Positions 1 through 6,606 of a DNA stretch of 12,115 nt are shown piece by piece. Made by a program: the position numbers and the translations under genes. Each line of letters opens with the position of its first letter. Within the stretch, counting starts at the first letter, position 1. Origin of the DNA: JANXYY01 sp035530875 (GTDB lineage Bacteria > Actinomycetota > Actinomycetes > Nanopelagicales > Nanopelagicaceae); the NCBI GenBank assembly GCA_035530875.1, contig DATKUB010000071.1:1-12115 (forward strand), read 5' to 3'. The notes under the pieces are model-generated. The model made no database searches. It was given only the letters and a program-made list of their open reading frames with translations, and was not told where the DNA came from.

Positions 1-411
1 TTGGGCGAATTCATTCGCTTGGGAAAAGGGGAGGAAGTTACTGGCGGTCGCGACAAGAACTCACTTCTGGCCGATGCCCTTGAAGCTCTGATTGGTGCCA
101 TCTACTTAGAATCTGGCTATTTAAAAACTTCGGAAGTTGTAACCTCTCTCATTCATAACACCCTTGAAAAAGCCATGGCTAAAGGGGCCGGCCTAGATGG
201 AAAGACGGCCCTGCAGGAACTTCTTGCGGCACAAGGTAAAGGGGTACCTGAGTACCTAGTCTCTGAAACCGGCCCTGATCACGACAAGAGTTTTACCGCC
301 ATCGCAATGGTGGGCGGTGTTGCATTAGCTCAAGGCCAAGGCAAGAGCAAACGTGAGGCTGAGCAACTGGCGGCTCGCAGCGCCTACGAAATTTTGAGTC
401 TGACTTCTTAG
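1..411 (+). CDS. rnc: Ribonuclease III, C-terminal part (5' end outside window)
   Basis: Double-stranded RNA endonuclease that processes rRNA precursors and structured mRNAs. Only the last 136 codons are present; the TTG at base 1 is simply where the window begins, not a start codon. What is visible is the end of the catalytic domain, with the second acidic cluster in ADALEALIGAIYLESG (window residues 24-39; Asp25 and Glu28 match the family's catalytic Asp/Glu pair). It is followed by a complete double-stranded RNA-binding domain (about residues 66-133), beginning DGKTALQELLAAQGKG and ending with the basic KSKREAEQLAARSAYEIL helix. The first catalytic signature, around ERLEFLGD in the family, lies upstream of the window. 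smc begins 27 bp downstream, so the two are probably co-transcribed. Many actinobacteria have mutM between rnc and smc; here nothing is inserted. Confidence 0.96.
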   Translation: MGEFIRLGKGEEVTGGRDKNSLLADALEALIGAIYLESGYLKTSEVVTSLIHNTLEKAMAKGAGLDGKTALQELLAAQGKGVPEYLVSETGPDHDKSFTAIAMVGGVALAQGQGKSKREAEQLAARSAYEILSLTS

Positions 412-438
412 GGTGAAGGCCTGCGGTAGGTTTGCCCC

Positions 439-3400
439 GTGTATTTGAAGAGCATCACGCTCAAGGGCTTTAAGTCCTTCGCTTCTACGACCACGCTCCG
501 CCTTGAAAGAGGTATTACCTGCGTGGTTGGCCCCAACGGTTCTGGCAAGAGCAATGTGGTCGACGCTCTTTCCTGGGTGATGGGTGAGCAAGGCGTCAAA
601 TCTTTACGCGGCGGAAAGATGGAAGATGTTATTTTCGCCGGCACAAGTGGCCGTGCCCCATTGGGCCGGGCGGAAGTCTCGGTCACCATTGATAACACAG
701 ATGGCGCCCTTCCGATTGAATATACCGAAGTCACAATTTCGCGGATTCTCTTTCGCAATGGCACCAGCGAGTACCAAATAAATGGTGATGCTTCGCGTCT
801 GCTGGATGTCCAAGAGTTACTCAGTGACAGTGGCATCGGGCGCGAAATGCACGTCATTGTCGGACAGGGTCAACTCGACGCCATTTTGATGGCCAACCCG
901 CAAGAGCGACGTGGTCTGATCGAAGAGGCCGCCGGTGTACTCAAGCACCGAAAACGTAAAGAGAAGGCCATTCGGAAACTGGATTCGATGCAGGCGAATT
1001 TAGCCCGGGTGCAAGATCTCACCGTCGAACTGCGTCGTCAACTTCGCCCGCTCGGCAAGCAAGCAGAAGTTGCTAAAAGAGCCGCAACAATTCAGGCCGA
1101 TCTTCGGGATGCGAAATTGCGTTTGCTCGCGGATGATTTTATTTCACTGACCCGAACTCTCAATGCAGAAGTTGCCGATGAAACCGCGCTGCGCGAGCGC
1201 CGGGGGATTGTTGAATCTGATTTAGAGCGCGCTCGCTCTCGTGAATCTGAGCTCGATGCTGAGACGGCCACTAGCAGCCCGCTGCTTGTGCAAGCCCAAG
1301 AGACTTATTACCGACTCAACGCATTGCGTGAAAAATTCCGCGGAACTGCCAGCCTGGCCCAAGAGCGTTCCCGCTTTCTGGCTGAGGAAGCAGAGGAAGC
1401 CCGAACGTCAGGTCGCGATCCGGAAAGTCTTGAACATGAAGCGGCGACCTTGCGCCAAGAGGAAGTAGAGCTTGCTCAAAGTGTTGAGGATGCTCGTGCC
1501 CACTTGCAGGTTGCTACATATTCGCTGGCCGAAGCCGAAGCACAACTCAAGGCAGAGGAAGACCGAGTGGCGGCCGCCTTACGTGCCCTGGCCGATCAAC
1601 GCGAAGGCACTGCCCGTCAAGAAGGTCACATCAAGTCACTGGCTGCGCGTTTAAATGCCATTGCCGAGGAAATCGCTCGGCTGGCCAAGGCCCGCGATGA
1701 TGCTCAAGGCCGCGCCGATTCTGCCCAACGCGAGTACGCCACCTATGAAATGGAAATTGCCAAGGCAGACTCCGGTGAACTTGGCCTGGATGCACAATTT
1801 GAGAATGCCCAGCGCTCGCTCAACAGCGTGAAGGCAAAACTCACTGGATTGGTCGATGAGGAGCGGGCTGCCGATCGCGAACGCAATTCCCTTGAATCTA
1901 AATTAGAGGCGATGCGATTGACCTCCCAGACGCGCGATGGTGCGGCTGCATTATTGCGTGACCCGCGGGGCCTGCAAATTTTGGGTTCGATCGCCGCTTT
2001 GATGGATATCGACCCGGGCTGGGAGGGCGCGGCGGCGGCCGCATTGGGTTCCCTGGCCGATGCAGTCGTGGTTCAAGACCTAGCTGCAGCTGTAACCGGG
2101 CTGGCCACGTTGCGGAGTGAGAACTTGGGTCAGGCTGATTTCTTGGTCCTTACCTCAGGTACTCACCGTGCTCCTGATTCAATTGCATCTGACCTCACCC
2201 CATTATTAGCCCACGTGCGCTCTAGCCAACTTGACTCACTGCTGCAGCAATTGTTCGCAAGTACCGTGGTTGCCGAAAGTGCGAGCCTGGCTGAATCAAT
2301 TATTGGGCGCTATCCCCACTTAAGCGTTGTTACTCGAGAGGGAGATGTATTTACCCAATCGCGTGCTCGCGGTGGTTCGAAATCTTCGGCATCCTTGATT
2401 GAAATTAAAGCCCTCATTGACTCTCTGACTGAAAAAATCGCACAGATCACTCATACCTGCGAGCGGTTGCGTTTTGAGATCTCCACTACCGAATCCGATG
2501 TGGCCTCGCGTCAGAGCGAATTTGATGAAGCACTAGGCAGACTCAACGAATCAGATGCCCGTATTGCCGCACTGACGGAACAATTGGCCGTAGCCGGTCA
2601 GAACGCCAAGTCGGCCAAGGCCGAAGTTGACCGACTCAATACTGCTATTGCCGAAGCCACAACCGCCAAAGCCCGCGATGAAAGCGAATTGACGATCGCT
2701 CAGGATCAACTTCAGCACCACGGTGACGTGGAAGAACCCAGTCATTCTCGCGCCGATCTTTTCCGCGTCGATGTTTCTACAGTTCGGTCAACCGAAGTAG
2801 AAGCGCGCTTGTTGGTCCGCACCAGTGAGGAACGTTTAGATTCTCTGGCCGCGCGCGCCAAAGCTCTGGAAGAATCCGCCGCTGCCGAACGCGAAGCATC
2901 TGCACGTGCAGTTGCCCGACGTAGCACGCGAGCCCGCGGAGCCGTTGTATCGCAAGCAATCGCCGAGTCTGCCTATGAAGCACTCATTCATATCGAACGC
3001 TCCATTGCTACGGCTGCCTCCGAGCGGGGTAGGTTGGAAGAATCTCGTGCCATACGTGAAGGTGAAACTCTCACTGTTCGTGCCCGTGCTCGAGAACTAT
3101 CTGCCGAGATGGAATTACTCACTTCCAGTGTCCATCGCGACGAGATAGCGCGGGCTGAACAACGGATGCGTATTGAGCAGTTAGAAGCCCGGGCCGTTGA
3201 GGAACTGGGTGTGGACCTAGAGACCTTGGTTTCAGAATATGGTCCAGAAAATGATGTGCCAACTTTTATCGAAACCGAAGATGGGCAAATCGTTGCAACC
3301 GAATTGATCCCCTACCGTCGCGACCAGCAGGAAAAGCGCCTCAATGCCTCAGAGCGCTCCTTGGCGCTTTTAGGGAAAGTCAATCCGTTGGCTCTGGAGG

Positions 3401-3978
3401 AGTATGGCTCCCTGGAAGAGCGACTTCGCTTCCTAACCGAGCAGTTGGAAGATTTGAAGCGGACTAAAAAAGATCTGTTGGACATCATCAAAGAAGTTGA
3501 CGAACGAGTGCAGCAGATCTTCATGCAAGCCTACGAAGACACTGCTCGTCACTTTGAAGATATTTTTGCACGACTCTTCCCGGGCGGAGACGGTCGGCTT
3601 ATTCTCACCGAACCTGATGATCTTTTGAACTCCGGCGTTGACGTCGAAGCCCGCCCACCCGGCAAACGGATTAAGCGTCTTTCACTTCTCTCCGGCGGCG
3701 AAAAATCCCTTACCGCCGTTGCACTTTTGGTCGCTATATTCAAAGCCCGACCCAGTCCGTTCTATGTTTTAGATGAAGTAGAGGCAGCATTAGATGATGT
3801 CAACCTGGGCCGTCTCTTGGGTATCTTTGAAGAACTTCGAGAAAGTTCGCAGTTGATCATTATTACTCATCAGAAACGGACCATGGAGATCGCCGATGCG
3901 CTTTACGGTGTCACCATGCGTGGTGATGGCGTGACCGAAGTGATTTCGCAGCGGCTGCGCGATGCCGAAACTGCTTAA
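439..3978 (+). CDS. smc: Chromosome segregation ATPase SMC
   Basis: Core ATPase of the bacterial condensin (SMC-ScpA-ScpB), which compacts and disentangles newly replicated origins. The 1179-residue length is normal for the family. The N-terminal head begins MYLKSITLKGFKSFA and carries Walker A GPNGSGKS at residues 31-38 and the Q-loop in VMGEQG (Gln51). Two long charged, Ala/Glu/Arg-rich coiled-coil arms (about 165-500 and 650-1010) flank a hinge domain (about 505-645) that begins RGLQILGSIAALMDI. The C-terminal head has the ABC signature LSGGE at 1084-1088, Walker B YVLDEVEAALDD (Asp1112, Glu1113) and the THQK switch region. The start is GTG at 439, which gives the canonical N-terminus; the ribosome site is weak (GGTAGG, ending 8 bases upstream). 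ftsY follows 20 bp after the stop. Identification is secure. Confidence 0.98.
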   Translation: MYLKSITLKGFKSFASTTTLRLERGITCVVGPNGSGKSNVVDALSWVMGEQGVKSLRGGKMEDVIFAGTSGRAPLGRAEVSVTIDNTDGALPIEYTEVTISRILFRNGTSEYQINGDASRLLDVQELLSDSGIGREMHVIVGQGQLDAILMANPQERRGLIEEAAGVLKHRKRKEKAIRKLDSMQANLARVQDLTVELRRQLRPLGKQAEVAKRAATIQADLRDAKLRLLADDFISLTRTLNAEVADETALRERRGIVESDLERARSRESELDAETATSSPLLVQAQETYYRLNALREKFRGTASLAQERSRFLAEEAEEARTSGRDPESLEHEAATLRQEEVELAQSVEDARAHLQVATYSLAEAEAQLKAEEDRVAAALRALADQREGTARQEGHIKSLAARLNAIAEEIARLAKARDDAQGRADSAQREYATYEMEIAKADSGELGLDAQFENAQRSLNSVKAKLTGLVDEERAADRERNSLESKLEAMRLTSQTRDGAAALLRDPRGLQILGSIAALMDIDPGWEGAAAAALGSLADAVVVQDLAAAVTGLATLRSENLGQADFLVLTSGTHRAPDSIASDLTPLLAHVRSSQLDSLLQQLFASTVVAESASLAESIIGRYPHLSVVTREGDVFTQSRARGGSKSSASLIEIKALIDSLTEKIAQITHTCERLRFEISTTESDVASRQSEFDEALGRLNESDARIAALTEQLAVAGQNAKSAKAEVDRLNTAIAEATTAKARDESELTIAQDQLQHHGDVEEPSHSRADLFRVDVSTVRSTEVEARLLVRTSEERLDSLAARAKALEESAAAEREASARAVARRSTRARGAVVSQAIAESAYEALIHIERSIATAASERGRLEESRAIREGETLTVRARARELSAEMELLTSSVHRDEIARAEQRMRIEQLEARAVEELGVDLETLVSEYGPENDVPTFIETEDGQIVATELIPYRRDQQEKRLNASERSLALLGKVNPLALEEYGSLEERLRFLTEQLEDLKRTKKDLLDIIKEVDERVQQIFMQAYEDTARHFEDIFARLFPGGDGRLILTEPDDLLNSGVDVEARPPGKRIKRLSLLSGGEKSLTAVALLVAIFKARPSPFYVLDEVEAALDDVNLGRLLGIFEELRESSQLIIITHQKRTMEIADALYGVTMRGDGVTEVISQRLRDAETA

Positions 3979-3998
3979 CTTCGTCATTGGGTAAGCAG

Positions 3999-4835
3999 AT
4001 GGGATTCTTTGGCAAGATTATCGCGAAAATTACCGGATCAACCCATGCTTCAACCTCTGATTGGAACGAGTTAGAGGCTGCGTTGCTTGCGGCAGATTTT
4101 GGTCCAGAACTTTCCCGTGAAGTTGTAGCAGCGGCACATTCTCTTCGAGCAGATGATGCGACTCAAGCAATTACCGCGGCTTTAACTGCTTTTCTCTCTA
4201 ACAAAAGTCGCGAAATGTCCAAGGCGGTTTCCGGTCCAACAGTTCTGCTCATAGTGGGGGTTAACGGCACCGGCAAAACAACCTCGGCGGCTAAATTGGC
4301 GGCTAGCTTTATTGCCCAAGATGCGAGTGTGCTTTTGGCTGCGGCAGATACATTCCGCGCCGCGGCAGTTGATCAATTGCGTACCTGGGGCGAACGACTG
4401 GATGTCGATGTAGTGCATGGTGCCGATAACGCCGATCCGGCATCGGTTGCCTTTGACGCAGCCCAACAAGGACTGGCTCGGAATATCGACTACCTTATTA
4501 TTGACACTGCGGGTCGTTTGCATACCAAGAGTGATCTGATGTCAGAACTTGGAAAAGTAAAGAGAGTGGTTGAGAAAGTTCTGCCAATACAAGAAGTTCT
4601 GCTCGTCATTGATGCGACGACGGGACAGAACGGTTTAATCCAAGCCAAGATATTTGCCGAAAGCGTGGATGTCACCGGGGTTATTGTCACAAAACTCGAT
4701 GGCACCGCCCGCGGTGGCATCGCCCTGGCGATTGAGCGCTCCTTGAATATCCCCATTAAATGGGTCGGAACTGGCGAAGGCGCCGGGGATTTTGCCCCTT
4801 TCGACCCGACTTCCTATATTCAGGGGCTTCTGTAA
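3999..4835 (+). CDS. ftsY: Signal recognition particle receptor FtsY
   Basis: Membrane-associated GTPase that docks ribosome-SRP complexes at the Sec translocon by pairing with Ffh. The protein is short (278 residues): N domain about 18-70, then a G domain with P-loop GVNGTGKT (87-94), DTFRAAAVDQL (G2), IDTAGR (G3), TKLDG (231-235, G4) and the closing GTGEGAGDFAPFD loop. There is no acidic A domain as in Escherichia coli. Instead the N-terminus MGFFGKIIAKITG looks like an amphipathic membrane-targeting helix (Phe3, Phe4, Ile7, Ile8, Ile11 against Lys6, Lys10). I chose ATG 3999, preceded by a weak GGGTAAG; an in-frame TTG at 3987 would add four residues but has no ribosome site. The stop codon overlaps the first of two TGTAAC words that begin the amt upstream region. 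No terminator is visible after it. Confidence 0.96.
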   Translation: MGFFGKIIAKITGSTHASTSDWNELEAALLAADFGPELSREVVAAAHSLRADDATQAITAALTAFLSNKSREMSKAVSGPTVLLIVGVNGTGKTTSAAKLAASFIAQDASVLLAAADTFRAAAVDQLRTWGERLDVDVVHGADNADPASVAFDAAQQGLARNIDYLIIDTAGRLHTKSDLMSELGKVKRVVEKVLPIQEVLLVIDATTGQNGLIQAKIFAESVDVTGVIVTKLDGTARGGIALAIERSLNIPIKWVGTGEGAGDFAPFDPTSYIQGLL

Positions 4836-4847
4836 CCATCTTGTAAC
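4831..4847 (+). repeat. Direct TGTAAC repeat at 11-bp spacing
   Basis: TGTAAC occurs at 4831-4836, overlapping the ftsY stop codon, and again at 4842-4847, exactly one helical turn apart. A third GTAAC lies at 4896-4900. Helically phased direct repeats upstream of a transporter operon suggest a regulator binding site, and GTnAC is one half of the actinobacterial GlnR consensus. The function is inferred only. Confidence 0.35.
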
Positions 4848-4860
4848 ATTGCGGTCGCTT

Positions 4861-4888
4861 TTGTGATCTAAACGAAACCCATAGCGTG
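4861..4888 (+). promoter_or_regulatory. Possible promoter of the amt-glnK-glnD operon
   Basis: TTGTGA at 4861-4866 and TAGCGT at 4883-4888 are separated by 16 bp and fit the relaxed actinobacterial pattern TTGnnn / TAnnnT. The pair overlaps the candidate nitrogen box and would give a leader of roughly 70 bases before amt. Such short matches arise often by chance, so this is a low-confidence suggestion. Confidence 0.2.
4863..4878 (+). promoter_or_regulatory. Candidate GlnR-type nitrogen box upstream of amt
   Basis: The sequence GTGAT, six bases, GAAAC matches the actinobacterial GlnR half-box (GTnAC-n6-GAAAC) with one mismatch. A further GTAAC begins 20 bp upstream at 4843, but its partner six bases on is GTCGC, a poor match, and the spacing between the two units is 20 rather than the expected 22 bp. 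amt-glnK-glnD operons are classic nitrogen-regulated targets in this phylum (GlnR in Streptomyces and Mycobacterium, AmtR in Corynebacterium). That makes a site here plausible, but the motif alone is weak. Confidence 0.35.
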
Positions 4889-4965
4889 GACCGACGTAAC
4901 GCCAGTCAGACATATTTCCTCCCATCTCAACGGCGAGAGTGCTCAACTAAATAATTGGGGAAATT

Positions 4966-6258
4966 ATGAGCTTCGTTAATACGAGTTTTTCTGCCGGTGA
5001 CACCGCCTGGATTTTGGTGGCTTCCGCACTGGTTTTGCTCATGACGCCTGGTTTGGCTTTTTTCTATGGCGGCATGGTTCGTGGAAAGAATGTCTTGGGA
5101 ATGCTGGCTCAGAATTTCGTGACGATGGGCATTGTGAGCGTTCTCTGGATAACAGGGGTCTACAGTCTGGCCTTCGTCGGAAAGGGTAGCTTGATTGGCA
5201 ACCTCCATCAATTTGGTCTCAACCATATTTGGCAACAGCCAACTGGCTTTGAAACACTGACTATTCCTCCCTTGGTCTTTGTGGCTTTTCAGTTGATGTT
5301 CGCGATTATTACTCCCGCACTTATCACCGGTGGAACCGCCGACCGTTTGAAATTTGGGGCATGGACGCTCTTTAGCGCCCTCTGGCTCGTGCTGGTCTAC
5401 GCTCCAGTTGCGCACTGGGTCTTCTCTCCTAGTGGTTGGCTCTTTAAGTTGGGTGCTGAAGATTTCGCTGGTGGCACCGTGGTACATGCAAATGCAGGAG
5501 CCGCCGCGTTGGCCGTCATCCTCGTCATCGGTCGACGTCGTGGCTGGCCTAAAGAGCGGATGCGTCCGCACAATGTGCCCTTCGTTCTCCTTGGCGCTGG
5601 TCTCCTCTGGTTTGGCTGGTTTGGATTCAATGCCGGATCGGCCTTGGCAGCCAACACCCTTTCGGCATATGCCTTTGTGAACACAAATACCGCAACCGGA
5701 GCAGCCCTGCTGGGATGGATGTTGACGGAGAAGATTCGTGATGGACATGCAACTACTCTGGGCGCGGCTTCTGGGGCAGTAGCCGGACTGGTCGCGATCA
5801 CACCTGCCTGTGGTTTTGTCAGCCCGATGGGTTCGATCGTCATCGGATTTGCCGCAGGAATAACCTGCGCTCTGGCAACGGGACTTAAGAACATATTCAA
5901 ATTCGATGACGCCCTCGACGTCGTTGGTGTTCACCTCGTTGGTGGAATCCTAGGCGCCCTTCTGATTGGTCTATTTGGCACTCACATGATCAATGGGGCC
6001 AACGGCTTCTTCTATAAGGGCGGTTGGACCTTGATGGGACATCAAGTAGTTGCGGTAGTTGCAGTGGCTACCTACTCTTTCGTTGTTACTTATATCTTGG
6101 CGCAGATCCTCAACAAGACCATTGGACTTCGTATCAATGATGATGAAGAGACCCTCGGTCTGGACCTTAGTCAGCATGCCGAAACTGCGTACGAGACTGC
6201 TTCCTATGGTGGCGGAGCGCGTCTGGTTTCCTCATCCGATTCACTATCATCTAATTAG
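4966..6258 (+). CDS. amt: Ammonium transporter (Amt/MEP/Rh family)
   Basis: Integral membrane channel that takes up ammonium. The 430 residues are strongly hydrophobic, consistent with about 11 transmembrane helices and a hydrophilic cytoplasmic tail. No cleavable signal peptide is evident: a short N-terminus leads straight into helix 1 with MTPGLAFFYGGMVR. Family landmarks are DFAGGTVVH (pore His174), WFGWFGFNAGSALA (phenylalanine-gate region), TPACGFVSPMGSIVIGFAAG, and DDALDVVGVHLVGG (second pore His323); both twin histidines are kept. A good ribosome site, GGGGA at 4957-4961, lies 4 bases before ATG 4966. It leads the nitrogen operon, with glnK starting 9 bp after its stop, so the PII partner that gates it is made from the same message. 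In C. glutamicum and mycobacteria the same trio also sits between ftsY and ffh. Confidence 0.98.
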   Translation: MSFVNTSFSAGDTAWILVASALVLLMTPGLAFFYGGMVRGKNVLGMLAQNFVTMGIVSVLWITGVYSLAFVGKGSLIGNLHQFGLNHIWQQPTGFETLTIPPLVFVAFQLMFAIITPALITGGTADRLKFGAWTLFSALWLVLVYAPVAHWVFSPSGWLFKLGAEDFAGGTVVHANAGAAALAVILVIGRRRGWPKERMRPHNVPFVLLGAGLLWFGWFGFNAGSALAANTLSAYAFVNTNTATGAALLGWMLTEKIRDGHATTLGAASGAVAGLVAITPACGFVSPMGSIVIGFAAGITCALATGLKNIFKFDDALDVVGVHLVGGILGALLIGLFGTHMINGANGFFYKGGWTLMGHQVVAVVAVATYSFVVTYILAQILNKTIGLRINDDEETLGLDLSQHAETAYETASYGGGARLVSSSDSLSSN

Positions 6259-6267
6259 GGAGAAATG

Positions 6268-6606
6268 ATGAAACTAGTTACCGCAATCTTGAAACCTTTC
6301 AAACTAGATGACGTGAAGAATGCCCTTCAAGCCCATGGCATTACGGGCATGACGGTCTCAGAGGCCAGCGGTTTTGGCCGACAAGGCGGGCATACCGAGG
6401 TTTACCGTGGTGCTGAATACACCGTCGATCTCATTCCTAAAATACGTTTGGAAATCCTCGTCGATGATGATGATGCTGATTCCGTTATCGGCGTTGTGGT
6501 CAAAGCCGCATCCACTGGTTCTATTGGTGATGGCAAAGTCTGGTCAACTCCGGTTGACCAGGTCGTTCGCGTTCGTACAGGCGAACGCGGTGTCGACGCT
6601 ATATAA
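6268..6606 (+). CDS. glnK: Nitrogen regulatory protein PII (GlnB/GlnK)
   Basis: Small trimeric signal protein that reads 2-oxoglutarate and adenylate charge and controls Amt and other targets. From ATG 6268 it has 112 residues with standard PII numbering: modifiable Tyr51 in GAEYTVDL, Arg47 at the T-loop tip that enters the Amt pore, Lys58, the B-loop TGSIGDGK (84-90) and the C-loop RVRTGERG with Arg101 and Arg103. Two ATGs are adjacent (6265 and 6268). The second sits 5 bases after AGGGAG (6257-6262, overlapping the amt stop) and matches family numbering, so I chose it. An oddity is that T-loop position 40, normally Lys in GRQKGHTE, is Gly here. Co-expression with amt argues for GlnK. The last 17 bases overlap the likely glnD start. 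Confidence 0.96.
   Translation: MKLVTAILKPFKLDDVKNALQAHGITGMTVSEASGFGRQGGHTEVYRGAEYTVDLIPKIRLEILVDDDDADSVIGVVVKAASTGSIGDGKVWSTPVDQVVRVRTGERGVDAI

Noticed and set aside
2551..2983. Several overlapping minus-strand open frames inside smc
   Set aside because: Short, mutually overlapping, without ribosome sites, and opposite a conserved coiled-coil gene.
3987..3998. TTG at 3987 as the ftsY start
   Set aside because: Adds only MGKQ, has no ribosome site, and would remove the spacing to GGGTAAG that serves ATG 3999.
4914..4964. ATTTCC/GGAAAT pairing that could hide the amt ribosome site
   Set aside because: Only six pairs across a 39-base loop; easily expected by chance and without supporting structure.
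4927..5934. A long open reading frame on the minus strand opposite amt (335 codons)
   Set aside because: The + strand encodes a complete, signature-rich Amt protein over the same bases; the antisense translation is Cys/His/Ser-rich with no recognisable domain and looks like a codon-bias shadow.
6374..6589. An upstream in-frame extension of glnD that would give an 844-residue protein
   Set aside because: This part is glnK read in another frame; its translation resembles no GlnD N-terminus, and glnK itself has all PII signature residues.
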